Assembly (NCBI GenBank): GCA_016195205.1
Contig: JACQAB010000042.1
Span: 1 to 15,312, forward strand
Reading direction: 5' to 3'
Length of the DNA stretch: 15,312 nucleotides
Source: Pseudomonadota bacterium
GTDB taxonomy: Bacteria > Pseudomonadota > Alphaproteobacteria > UBA9219 > RGZA01
Shown in pieces: positions 1 to 6,889 of the stretch. The translations under genes and the position numbers were made by a program. Within the stretch, counting starts at the first letter, position 1. Each line of letters starts with the position of its first letter. Under the pieces are notes generated by a model, which searched no databases, was not told where the DNA came from, and worked only from the letters and a program-made list of their open reading frames with translations.

Positions 1-1
1 C

Positions 2-295
2 TGCTTCATCGGCGCACGCTCGGAAGTGGTGGAAGGCGTGATGGTGGAACGAGGCGCGGTGCTTTCCATGGGCGTGTTTTTAAGTTCGACCAGCAAAATC
101 ATCGACCGTGAGACGGGCGAAACTTTTGTGGGCCGCGTGCCTGCCTATTCGGTGGTGGTGCCCGGTGCCCTCCCCGGCAAGCCTATGAAGAACGGCCAGA
201 TGGGGCCTTCGCTGGCCTGCGCCGTGATCGTGAAGCGCGTCGACGCCAAAACGCGGGCCAAAACCTCGGTCAACGATTTGCTGCGCGATTCCTGA
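2..295 (+). CDS. dapD: DapD C-terminal part (5' end outside window): tetrahydrodipicolinate N-succinyltransferase
   Basis: The gene enters from the left edge already in frame (CFIGARSEVVEGV...), so the ATG and the N-terminal two thirds are missing. DapD transfers succinyl from succinyl-CoA to tetrahydrodipicolinate in the cytoplasm, in the lysine/meso-diaminopimelate pathway. About 97 residues are visible: the end of the left-handed beta-helix (hexapeptide-type repeats in GARSEVVEGVMVERGAVL and SMGVFLSSTSKI), then the typical DapD tail with YSVVVPGALPGK and a CAVIVKRVDAKTRAKT segment. The stop at 293-295 is one base before the dapE ATG, so the two are very likely co-transcribed and translationally coupled. 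The pairing with dapE and the tail sequence make the identification firm; only the partial length limits it. An internal GTG at 26 is not a start. Confidence 0.95.
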   Translation, partial: CFIGARSEVVEGVMVERGAVLSMGVFLSSTSKIIDRETGETFVGRVPAYSVVVPGALPGKPMKNGQMGPSLACAVIVKRVDAKTRAKTSVNDLLRDS

Positions 296-296
296 A

Positions 297-1424
297 ATGA
301 AAGACGTTATCGAACTTGCCAAGGAACTGATCGCCTGCGCCAGCGTCACGCCGATTGACGACGGCGCCATGGCGGTGGTGGAAAAATTCTTAGGCCCGCT
401 GGGCTTTAAAATCGAGCGCATGCGCTTTGGCGCGGTGGAAAATCTTTACGCGCGCATCGGCACTGCCTCCCCTCACCTTTGCTTTGCCGGCCATACCGAC
501 GTGGTGCCGCCCGGCGACGAAACCATGTGGAAATCCCCGCCCTTTGCGCCCGAAGTGCGCGACGGGCGGCTATATGGCCGCGGCGCCTCTGACATGAAGG
601 GGGCCATTGCCGCCTTCCTTTGCGCCGGGCAGGATTTTTTGAAGGACAACCCCAAATTCAAGGGCTCGCTTTCTTACCTGATTACCGGCGATGAGGAAGC
701 CGCCGCCATCGACGGCACGGTGAAAATGGTGGGCGTGCTGAAAGAACGCAAGGAAATCCCCGATTACTGTGTGGTGGGCGAGCCCAGCAACCCGGAAAAG
801 CTGGGCGATCTGGTGAAAATCGGCCGGCGCGGCAGTTTTTCGGCCGCCATCACGCTGTTCGGCACGCAAGGGCACAGCGCCTACCCGCAAATCGCCGACA
901 ACCCCGTGCCGAAAATGGTGGAGTTGCTGCGCAAGCTTGACCGCCATGTGCTGGACAAGGGCACCAAGCATTTCCAGCCCTCGCAGCTGGTTCTTACCTC
1001 CATCGACACCGGCAATCGGGCTGAAAATGTGATTCCGGCGCGCATTACCGCCAAGCTGAACATCCGCTTCAATGACCAGCATTCGGGCAAAAGCCTTTCC
1101 GAATGGATGAACGAGATGTGCAAGGAATGCGGCGCGCGGTATGAGCTTTCCATCCACGCCAATGCCGAGCCGTTTTTAACCAAAGACCACGCCTTCGCCG
1201 ACCGCGTGTGTCGCATCGTTAAAGCCGTCACCGGCCGGTTGCCGGAAAAAAGCACCACCGGCGGCACGTCGGATGCGCGCTTCATCAAGGATCTGTGCCC
1301 GGTGGTGGAATGCGGCGGCATCAACGCCACCGCGCATAAGGTTGATGAAAATATGGAAGTGGAAGACCTGCGCAAGCTGCAGACGATCTATCGCCAAATT
1401 CTGGATGATGTTTTGAAGGGCTGA
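297..1424 (+). CDS. dapE: DapE, succinyl-diaminopimelate desuccinylase
   Basis: DapE hydrolyses N-succinyl-L,L-diaminopimelate to succinate and L,L-diaminopimelate, feeding lysine and peptidoglycan synthesis in the cytoplasm. The 375-residue product matches the usual M20 peptidase-family length. Metal and catalytic residues are visible: H66 and D68 in AGHTDVVPPGD, D99 in GRGASDMKGA, E133/E134 in ITGDEEAAAIDGT, E162 in VVGEPS, and H347 in NATAHKVDEN. The dimerisation (lid) domain sits between about residues 180 and 290 and includes H193 in GTQGHSAYP. The conserved STTGGTSDARFIK segment is present near the C-terminus. The ATG follows the dapD stop by one base with no obvious Shine-Dalgarno, which suggests coupling to dapD translation. 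The gene ends 4 bp before the stop of the convergent gene on the other strand. Confidence 0.97.
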   Translation: MKDVIELAKELIACASVTPIDDGAMAVVEKFLGPLGFKIERMRFGAVENLYARIGTASPHLCFAGHTDVVPPGDETMWKSPPFAPEVRDGRLYGRGASDMKGAIAAFLCAGQDFLKDNPKFKGSLSYLITGDEEAAAIDGTVKMVGVLKERKEIPDYCVVGEPSNPEKLGDLVKIGRRGSFSAAITLFGTQGHSAYPQIADNPVPKMVELLRKLDRHVLDKGTKHFQPSQLVLTSIDTGNRAENVIPARITAKLNIRFNDQHSGKSLSEWMNEMCKECGARYELSIHANAEPFLTKDHAFADRVCRIVKAVTGRLPEKSTTGGTSDARFIKDLCPVVECGGINATAHKVDENMEVEDLRKLQTIYRQILDDVLKG

Positions 1425-1428
1425 TTTT

Positions 1429-2307
1429 TTAGTTATGGCACACGGGTCCGTCCCATATCCCACGCGCGCCTCCAAGTGTTTTACTCCACTCTTCGGTCGG
1501 CACCAATGTTTTTCCAGTGCTGATGTCAATATGAAGGTTTGGCGGTTGACTTAAATCAAGCCCTGCCTGCTTCGCACCTTGGCGCATGTCGTCTGCAAAA
1601 CTTTGAAATTCAGCCGCGTTCTCGTAAAGATTAATCACACGAGCATCACCAGTGCGCCGTCCAAGATGTTCATCTAGCCCATTGGGCGTGGCCGTATGCA
1701 GCACCCCAGGTATTACTACACTTCGATTTTTTCCTGCCACGGCTTTTATATCGGCCCCTTTGTAACCACCCTGCGCTAGACGCTCGCGCAACTCCGCAAA
1801 CAGCCAATAACCTGAAAACATTTGTTCTCCCACTTTCCTCCGCGTCTGGTCGGCAAAATCTTTATTTAAAAAACATCGGAAAATCGGATCGCTTTCACTT
1901 CCCCGCGCGGCAAGCTGGTCGGTATCGTATAGATACAGCTTTATGCCTTCCTCAGAAGCAAACCGAACCCGCTGAGCTAGCTGAAGCATCTCAGGACTAT
2001 TGCTGAAATCCAGGCCCTCGAATTGACTTCTTGGCATGCCTTGCAGTTCCGCTATTCTCCGGCCGGCCTGGTTTGCAAATTCCACCTGGGTTATAGCTTT
2101 TGCCGCGAATTTATCGAAGATGGGCTGTAAAGAACGCGGCATTTCAATAAACGCATGCGTTCTTCCCGTACGCCGCATGACCGCATAGAATTCTCTCGAT
2201 GCAAGCATTTCTTTTAAATTACGGCCACTGTGCCGTCTTTGTGCAAGCACCGCGAATTGATATTCCCCCGCCAAGCTCTCCTCAAGTTCCCGGGTATTGA
2301 AAGGCAT
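1429..2307 (-). CDS. Uncharacterised 292-aa protein, possibly TraB/TIKI/ChaN-like
   Basis: I do not recognise this protein with certainty. It has no signal peptide or membrane segment. Visible blocks are H26 followed by LKEMLASREFYAVMRRTG, then THAFIEMPRSLQPIFDKF (E55), LYLYDTDQ (about 124-131), and a late GKNRSVVIPGVLHTATPNG block with H204. This order (early His, Glu in a hydrophobic strand followed by LQ...D, late His in a G.LH context) resembles the TraB/TIKI/ChaN/erythromycin-esterase-like superfamily, where such His/Glu residues form the active site. The usual GD..H start of that fold is not clear here (AQRRH instead), so the link is an inference. Base composition looks more AT-rich than neighbours: about 47-53% GC in two sampled lines against about 57% in one line of the thioredoxin/NHL gene. 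The ATG lies 4 bp after the stop of the upstream 125-aa gene, so the two are probably co-transcribed. It ends tail to tail with dapE. Confidence 0.6.
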   Translation of the reverse strand: MPFNTRELEESLAGEYQFAVLAQRRHSGRNLKEMLASREFYAVMRRTGRTHAFIEMPRSLQPIFDKFAAKAITQVEFANQAGRRIAELQGMPRSQFEGLDFSNSPEMLQLAQRVRFASEEGIKLYLYDTDQLAARGSESDPIFRCFLNKDFADQTRRKVGEQMFSGYWLFAELRERLAQGGYKGADIKAVAGKNRSVVIPGVLHTATPNGLDEHLGRRTGDARVINLYENAAEFQSFADDMRQGAKQAGLDLSQPPNLHIDISTGKTLVPTEEWSKTLGGARGIWDGPVCHN

Positions 2308-2311
2308 GAAA

Positions 2312-2689
2312 TTACCTTTGCTCCGAGCTTACCCGCTTGATCAAACTGGTTTCGTTAAATTGGTCGGAGGAGCGAATATGGGCCACGGCCCAGATATCTT
2401 GCTCGCGAATCAAGTCGATCACCTGGCGCGTACACACCACCATGATCTGGCCCAGCGCGGTGACCGACATCTCGGTCACTTCCTTGTGCAACCCGTTATC
2501 TTTCAGCCATTCGCCCACGATACGCACGAATTCGATGGCGTGGTGGCGGCGCAACTGGTCTTGCAGGAAACGGGGGGCTTCGGGGTCGGAAGGAACCTGC
2601 AGTTCAATGAAATAGCGGCTGTTCACCGGCTTTTTGGCCGAAGGGCCAGTGGAAACCTTTTCTTCTTCATGAATAAGCTCTTCAATCAT
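2312..2689 (-). CDS. Hypothetical protein, 125 aa
   Basis: The family is not recognised. The ATG at 2689 is preceded by GAGGAAAAG at a suitable distance, one of the better ribosome sites in the window, which supports both the frame and the start. The N-terminus is acidic and probably disordered (MIEELIHEEEKV). The body alternates predicted strands and helices: SRYFIELQVP, a helix around FLQDQLRRHHAIEFVRIVGE, then VTEMSVTALGQIMVVC, a helix TRQVIDLIREQ, and WAVAHIR. That strand-helix-strand-strand-helix-strand order could be a small ferredoxin-like fold of the kind found in protease propeptide/inhibitor domains, but this is only a guess from pattern. No transmembrane segment or signal peptide. 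It is the first gene of a two-gene minus-strand unit and is divergent from recX across a 127-bp AT-rich gap. Confidence 0.65.
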   Translation of the reverse strand: MIEELIHEEEKVSTGPSAKKPVNSRYFIELQVPSDPEAPRFLQDQLRRHHAIEFVRIVGEWLKDNGLHKEVTEMSVTALGQIMVVCTRQVIDLIREQDIWAVAHIRSSDQFNETSLIKRVSSEQR

Positions 2690-2816
2690 AAACTTTTCCT
2701 CAAACTGTATGAATCCACCTTAAAGGGCCTCGCTTAAGGCTTTCTTAAATCAGGACTTGTTTTCTTATGGATAATATTGAGTTAAAATACTTTCATTCAT
2801 TTCTCACGGTTTTCTA
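2690..2816. promoter_or_regulatory. AT-rich divergent gap that must serve recX and the 125-aa gene
   Basis: This 127-bp gap is distinctly AT-rich (for example around 2761-2800) and separates two divergent genes, so it should hold promoters for both. TATAAT-like hexamers such as GATAAT (2770-2775) and TAAAAT (2783-2788) are present on the plus strand, but no -35 box sits at good spacing, so I do not assign a promoter. A LexA-type GTTC-N7-GTTC box, which recX genes of alphaproteobacteria could carry, was looked for and not seen. Confidence 0.35.
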
Positions 2817-3281
2817 ATGCAACCCCAAAAAAATTATACGCCTAAACCCCTCACCCGCACGCGGCTGGAAGAGCTCGCGTTGCGTTATGTCGGCCGCTAT
2901 GCCGCCTCACGCGCCATGCTGGAGGGCACGCTGATGAATCACTTCCGCCGGGCCCGCCGCGTGCAAAAAGATCTGATCGAGGCCGAAGTCAAAAAATGGA
3001 TTGCTGAAATCACCGCCGCCGCCGTGCGCAAGGGCTGGCTGAACGATGAATCCTATGCGCAAATGATTATTAATCAGGGCAAAAAAAGTGGGTGGTCGAA
3101 ATACAAAATCAACCAGAAACTGGTGGCTAAGGGCATCGCCCCGGCGCTGATCAAAGACCTGCTGCAGGACGATGCAGAAAGCGAATTTCAGGCGGCGCTG
3201 GTTTATGCCCGGCGCAAGGCGCTGGGCCCCTTTCGCAAAAAGAAAGACACCGATCCGCGCAAGGAAATGGAACGGGCATGA
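2817..3281 (+). CDS. recX: RecX family regulator, short C-terminus
   Basis: RecX binds the RecA filament and restrains its recombinase and coprotease activities. The 154-residue product shows the family's three-helix repeats: an ALRYVGRYAASRAMLEGTLM block, then WLNDESYAQMIINQGKKSGWSK with YKINQKLVAKGI, then ALVYARRKALGPFRKK. The lysine/arginine-rich character also fits. The ATG at 2817 has only a weak upstream ribosome site (ACGG). The C-terminus stops at RKEMERA, where alphaproteobacterial RecX proteins, as I remember them, usually continue about 20 residues into a further helix. The last 79 bp lie antisense to the end of the membrane protein gene at 3203-4192. This may mark a deletion or rearrangement joining the two genes tail to tail; whether it is functional cannot be told from sequence. 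Confidence 0.82.
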   Translation: MQPQKNYTPKPLTRTRLEELALRYVGRYAASRAMLEGTLMNHFRRARRVQKDLIEAEVKKWIAEITAAAVRKGWLNDESYAQMIINQGKKSGWSKYKINQKLVAKGIAPALIKDLLQDDAESEFQAALVYARRKALGPFRKKKDTDPRKEMERA

Positions 3282-4192
3282 AAGGCGCTGAGCCCTGCCA
3301 CCAGAAACAGCATGGAAAACACGCTCAGGCTCTTTAAAACCAGGCGTACCGCCATGGCCACTGCCTCTTCTCCGTTTTCAGGAACGGAAAACAGATTGGC
3401 CAAAATCCATGACAGCCCCAAAAACAACAGGCCAATGCCCAGCATCAGCGGAATCACCGTCAACAGATTGCCAAGCGCGATGCGGATGGCCTGCCTGCGC
3501 GTCAGGTTCCAGCTTTGGCGAACGGGGGCATCGGTGCCCTCCATACAGGTGATGGGATAGGCCAACGCCAGCCGCGCCTGCAGATACAGCGCCACCACGC
3601 CGATCACCACCAGATAGGGCCAGATGTTGAACGCGGGCAGCGCATTCGGATCGCCGGTGGGATTGGCAAAGGTAATCACCACGAAAATCGCCAGCGCCAC
3701 GGGCAGGAAAGCGAAGGCTACTTTCACACTGGTCCACATCAACTGCCATTCGGGCTTAGCCAGGCGCAGGGAAATGGTTTTGCCTTTGCCTTCGCCCACC
3801 AGCAGCCGGCGGTACCAGCCGACCATGAAGCGGAAAAGCAGCAGCATCTGCACCGTATTCAGCCCCAGCCCCAACAGCACCACCCACATCGTAGAAGGAT
3901 TCCGCGCCAGCACCGATTTGGGCAGGTTGGGGATCTCGTCGGAAGGCTTGATCTCACCAGGCTTGGCACCGGTCGGCGTGGTGACCTGTGCGGAAGCTTC
4001 CGCCACCTGTTGCTTCAATTCGGGAAGAACGTGCTTGCCCACATAATCCGACAGGAAAAGCATCGGCACTTCCACGATGACAATCAAGAGAAGGCCGATG
4101 AACCAGAACGAGCGCAGCGTGCCGGGAAGATCACCGAACACGTCGCGCGCGGCGGCCAGCAGCGTGGCCAGAAGGGGAAGACGGGCAGCCAT
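3203..4192 (-). CDS. Uncharacterised integral membrane protein, about six TM segments
   Basis: The product is a 329-residue multi-spanning protein of unknown function. Hydrophobic segments lie near residues 28-48 (FWFIGLLLIVIVEVPMLF), 100-125, 157-177, 188-205, 237-263 and 290-305. Between the first and second is a hydrophilic, Pro/Lys-rich stretch of about 50 residues (KQQVAEASAQVTTPTGAKPG) likely to be extramembrane. A motif CMEGTDAPVRQSWNLTRRQ before the fifth segment resembles membrane domains in which a cytoplasmic helix precedes paired TM helices, as in some glycerophosphodiester-phosphodiesterase-associated domains; this is weak. The last 26 or so residues (from about FHARSISL to the RRA end) are encoded antisense to recX and look unlike a conserved tail. 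The ATG is 18 bp after the stop of the deaminase-like gene, so the two are probably one transcript. Confidence 0.72.
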   Translation of the reverse strand: MAARLPLLATLLAAARDVFGDLPGTLRSFWFIGLLLIVIVEVPMLFLSDYVGKHVLPELKQQVAEASAQVTTPTGAKPGEIKPSDEIPNLPKSVLARNPSTMWVVLLGLGLNTVQMLLLFRFMVGWYRRLLVGEGKGKTISLRLAKPEWQLMWTSVKVAFAFLPVALAIFVVITFANPTGDPNALPAFNIWPYLVVIGVVALYLQARLALAYPITCMEGTDAPVRQSWNLTRRQAIRIALGNLLTVIPLMLGIGLLFLGLSWILANLFSVPENGEEAVAMAVRLVLKSLSVFSMLFLVAGLSAFHARSISLRGSVSFFLRKGPSALRRA

Positions 4193-4210
4193 GAATGGGC
4201 CTTTCGTTTT

Positions 4211-5215
4211 TTAAGAGCGCGCACCCGGCGGGCGGATTAGGTGCAGGCCCGCCATCTTAACGCCTTCGCGTGTAGCATCAAGATAGGTACGGCCCTTGTT
4301 AAGGCAGAATGAAAGCCCGGCCGCGTCTTTCGCGTAGTCCAGCGCCACACCGGCATCTTCAGTCAGGATAGCTTCGGCCTTGTTCATTTCGGCTTCAACT
4401 GCCCAGCGCGGATCCACATGATCGCCGGCGCGTTGCAGCCCCACCACATGCCGGACACCCGCCTGAATAAGCGCCGTGGCCGCGCGGCATTCGGGGCGGA
4501 AATCGGTAATCACGCTGCAACCATCCAGGGCCACGCCTTTGCGTGCGCAGGCGAACAGCGCCGCGATGACCGGATGATCGGCCCATTGCAGACTCTCGGG
4601 CTTAGCGGGGGCGGAAATGCCGCCGTTCCGGTCCGACGTTCCGCGTGCCTGCGGCAGCAAGACGTCATACACTTTTTTCAGGCCCAGCTCGGTGCGCGCC
4701 AGATCGGAATGACTCAGGCTTTTTTCTTTGTCTTTATACACCAGCACTGCCATGCCGTGCTGGCGGGCCAGGGCGAAGCTTTGCAGAATATCGTCGCGCC
4801 AGTCCAAACGCTCATACAGCGACTCTTCCGAAAAAATCACTTTCGAAAACCCGGCGGCCAGCAGCGCGCGCATGCAGCCCGGACAGGGCGGATGCGTCAC
4901 ATAGGCCGCCGCGCCTTTGGTGGCATAGCCATAGCGCACCGCATTGAAGATGCCCGCGCATTCGGCGTGCAGATGATAAAAATCTTTTTCCTGGCGGCCC
5001 CAGCGTTCCAGCGTTTCGCGCACGCCCTGTGGAAAGCCGTTATGGGCCCGGGCCAGACGCCGCCCCTTGGGATCGATGCCCACAAAACCCACGCGCGTGG
5101 CGTAAAAACTGCCCCGCGCCGCGCGTTCGGCCGACAGCAAATGCTTCAAATCCACGCGCCGGTTGGTGGTGGATGACAATCCTTTTTTCTTGAGGTCTTT
5201 CAGTATCCCGTTCAC
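4211..5215 (-). CDS. Cytidine/dCMP-deaminase-like protein with a second, degenerate deaminase domain
   Basis: Domain 1 (about residues 28-165) matches ComEB/dCMP-deaminase-type zinc enzymes: an RVGFVGIDPKG strand, HNGFPQGV (equivalent to the YNG.P.G motif), the zinc/catalytic HAE at 83-85, and P110-C111-P112-G113-C114 giving the PCxxC pair, followed by AGFSKVIFSEES. This half should be able to deaminate a cytosine nucleotide or related substrate. Domain 2 (about 205-300) repeats the same plan, with HPVIAALFACARKG where HAE would be, VITDFRPECRAATALIQAG where PCxxC would be, then VRHVVGLQ. The catalytic Glu and one Cys are missing, so it is probably structural or regulatory. The start is GTG (5213-5215), with a weak AGG at about 7 bases. 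Substrate is not determinable; RibD-like or tRNA-editing roles are not supported by the visible motifs. It is upstream of the membrane protein gene, probably in the same transcript. Confidence 0.85.
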   Translation of the reverse strand: MNGILKDLKKKGLSSTTNRRVDLKHLLSAERAARGSFYATRVGFVGIDPKGRRLARAHNGFPQGVRETLERWGRQEKDFYHLHAECAGIFNAVRYGYATKGAAAYVTHPPCPGCMRALLAAGFSKVIFSEESLYERLDWRDDILQSFALARQHGMAVLVYKDKEKSLSHSDLARTELGLKKVYDVLLPQARGTSDRNGGISAPAKPESLQWADHPVIAALFACARKGVALDGCSVITDFRPECRAATALIQAGVRHVVGLQRAGDHVDPRWAVEAEMNKAEAILTEDAGVALDYAKDAAGLSFCLNKGRTYLDATREGVKMAGLHLIRPPGARS

Positions 5216-5319
5216 GATAACCTGCCCTAGGGGTCCCGCACGGGTTCTGCGCTGGGTTGATTGACCCTAGTGCGGGGTCGACCAGTTTTCCAGATTAGGA
5301 TTGAATAATCGTAAATACC
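5216..5319. promoter_or_regulatory. Divergent intergenic region with nested inverted repeats
   Basis: This 104-bp gap separates the divergent deaminase-like and thioredoxin/NHL genes. CCCGCAC (5235-5241) pairs with GTGCGGG (5270-5276), and the stem can extend by three more pairs, two of them G-U. Inside it, GGGT (5254-5257) pairs with ACCC (5264-5267). An 8-bp perfect palindrome CCCTAGGG (5225-5232) sits at one end, and CCCTAG recurs at 5265-5270. The arrangement could be an operator shared by both promoters or a structured leader. No convincing -35/-10 pair was found. Confidence 0.35.
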
Positions 5320-6789
5320 ATGCAGCCCCTTGACTTAGTGCGCGCTCCTGAAATTGCCCGTCCCGGCCTGGCCTGGCTGAACGTGCCCGCGCCCCTGTCG
5401 CTGGCCGAGCTTAAGGGCAAGCTGGTGCTGCTGGATTTCTGGACGTTCTGCTGCATCAACTGCATGCATGTGCTGCCCATCCTGCGCAAAGTGGAAGAGG
5501 CCTTCCCCAACGAGGTGGTGGTAATCGGCGTGCATTCTCCCAAATTCGCCGCCGAGAAAGATTTTGAAAACCTGCGCGCGGCGGTAGCGCGCTATGACAT
5601 CAAGCATCCGGTTATCCACGATCCTGATATGCTGCTGTGGCGGCAATACGACGTGCATGCCTGGCCGACGCTGGTTTTCATCGACCCCCACGGACGCCTG
5701 ATTGGCAAAAGCTCGGGCGAGCCGGAGCCCATACACCTGTTGAATGCCGTGCGCGACGCGCTGGAAAACTTTGACGAGGAAGGCTCGCTGCAGCCCCGGC
5801 CCCTGCTGCTGAAGGAAGAACCCCGGCCTGCCACGCGGTTGTTGTTCCCCGGCAAAATCAAAAAACTTCCCGGCAAAGAAAAGCTGTGGGCGGTGGCCGA
5901 CAGCGGCCATCATCAGATCGTGCTTTTTGATGATCATGGCAAAGAACTGCGCCGCTTTGGCAATGGCGAGCGCGGCGGCGATGACGGGCCCGCCGAAAAG
6001 GCATCCTTCAATGATCCGCAGGGGTTGACCGGCGACGAAGCCTTTATCTATGTGGCCGATACCGGCAACCATGCCCTGCGCAGCATTAACCGGCAAAGCG
6101 GCGAGGTCACTCTTCTCGTCGGCACGGGTGAGCGCGGCACGCTGCTGCTAAATCATTTTCAACCCGCCCGCGGGCGGGCGCTGGCCAGCCCATGGGATCT
6201 GGAAATAAAGGACAAGATCCTTTTCTTCGCCAATGCCGGAACGCATCAGATCGGCGCGCTGGACCTGGAAGCAAATCAGGTGCGGTTGATTGCCGGCAGC
6301 AGCGCCGAAAATGTCCGCGATGGCGAGGTGCTGAACGCCGAATTGGCGCAGCCCAGCGGCCTGGCTTTCAGCCCCGATTTCGCGCGGCTTTATTTTGCCG
6401 ATAGCGAGACTTCTTCCATTCGTTACATCGCCATGAAGGAAGGCTGTGTTTATACGCTGGCCGGAACTGGCTTGTTCGATTTCGGCCATGTGAACGGCGC
6501 GCTGGATCAGGCGCGGTTCCAGCACGCGCTGGGCCTGTGCGTGATGGATGATCACAATCTGGCCGTGGCCGACAGCTATAACGCCGCCCTGCGCCATATC
6601 GATCTGGTTCAAAAACAGGTCAGCGGCCTCGACGAAGGCTTCACCTGCGCCGATGCCGTTTGCCTGCCTTTAGCCGAACCGGCCGGGATTTGGGCCGATG
6701 GGCCCCACCGCCTTCTGGTCAGCGACACTAATAACCACCGCATCGTGGAAGTCGATCGGACGGTAAAAACCACAAAAACATGGGTCTAA
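5320..6789 (+). CDS. NHLRC2-like protein: thioredoxin-fold domain plus NHL beta-propeller
   Basis: The 489-residue product joins an N-terminal thioredoxin/TlpA-like domain (about 10-150) to a C-terminal NHL-repeat propeller (about 165-485). The redox site reads FWTFCCINCMHVLP, with C44, C45 and C48; CCINC is the signature I associate with NHLRC2 proteins and differs from the CxxC of classical thioredoxins. The later cis-Pro region AWPTLVFIDPHG is intact. NHL-type blocks repeat as ADSGHHQIVLFD, VADTGNHALRSI, FANAGTHQIGAL, FADSETSSIRYI, VADSYNAALRHI and VSDTNNHRIVEV, six in all, enough for a closed propeller. There is no signal peptide, so the protein is probably cytoplasmic. The family's function in bacteria is not established. 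The ATG at 5320 has no clear Shine-Dalgarno. secF follows in the same direction after a 100-bp gap filled by an octamer-repeat hairpin. Confidence 0.88.
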   Translation: MQPLDLVRAPEIARPGLAWLNVPAPLSLAELKGKLVLLDFWTFCCINCMHVLPILRKVEEAFPNEVVVIGVHSPKFAAEKDFENLRAAVARYDIKHPVIHDPDMLLWRQYDVHAWPTLVFIDPHGRLIGKSSGEPEPIHLLNAVRDALENFDEEGSLQPRPLLLKEEPRPATRLLFPGKIKKLPGKEKLWAVADSGHHQIVLFDDHGKELRRFGNGERGGDDGPAEKASFNDPQGLTGDEAFIYVADTGNHALRSINRQSGEVTLLVGTGERGTLLLNHFQPARGRALASPWDLEIKDKILFFANAGTHQIGALDLEANQVRLIAGSSAENVRDGEVLNAELAQPSGLAFSPDFARLYFADSETSSIRYIAMKEGCVYTLAGTGLFDFGHVNGALDQARFQHALGLCVMDDHNLAVADSYNAALRHIDLVQKQVSGLDEGFTCADAVCLPLAEPAGIWADGPHRLLVSDTNNHRIVEVDRTVKTTKTWV

Positions 6790-6793
6790 AAAA

Positions 6794-6888
6794 AGGACTA
6801 AGAGGCTGAGGGGCTAAGGGGCTAGTGCAAAAAGCGAAATCTCGCTAATAACTACTTCCCCTGAGTCCCCTAGCCCCTTAGCCCCTAA
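6794..6888 (+). repeat. Octamer-repeat hairpin element, copy 1 (NHL gene to secF)
   Basis: The left arm carries tandem 8-bp units (AAGAGGCT, GAGGGGCT, AAGGGGCT) and the right arm carries the inverted units. A perfect 17-bp inverted repeat pairs 6809-6825 with 6870-6886 around a 44-base loop; other registers are possible because units repeat. The array begins 4 bp after the NHL stop and ends one base before the secF ATG at 6890. No T-run follows the stem, so it is not a standard terminator. Confidence 0.85.
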
Positions 6889-6889
6889 A

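Noticed and set aside
26..34. GTG at 26 as the start of a separate small protein
   Set aside because: The frame is open to the window edge and the residues before it (CFIGARSE) are part of the DapD beta-helix.
1415..1432. T-run after the dapE stop as a terminator
   Set aside because: No stem precedes the six T residues, so there is not enough to call it.
3515..4240. 241-codon plus-strand frame rich in His, Gln and Arg
   Set aside because: Antisense of the membrane protein gene; the residue bias is what results from reading hydrophobic codons backwards, and the minus frame has clear TM segments.
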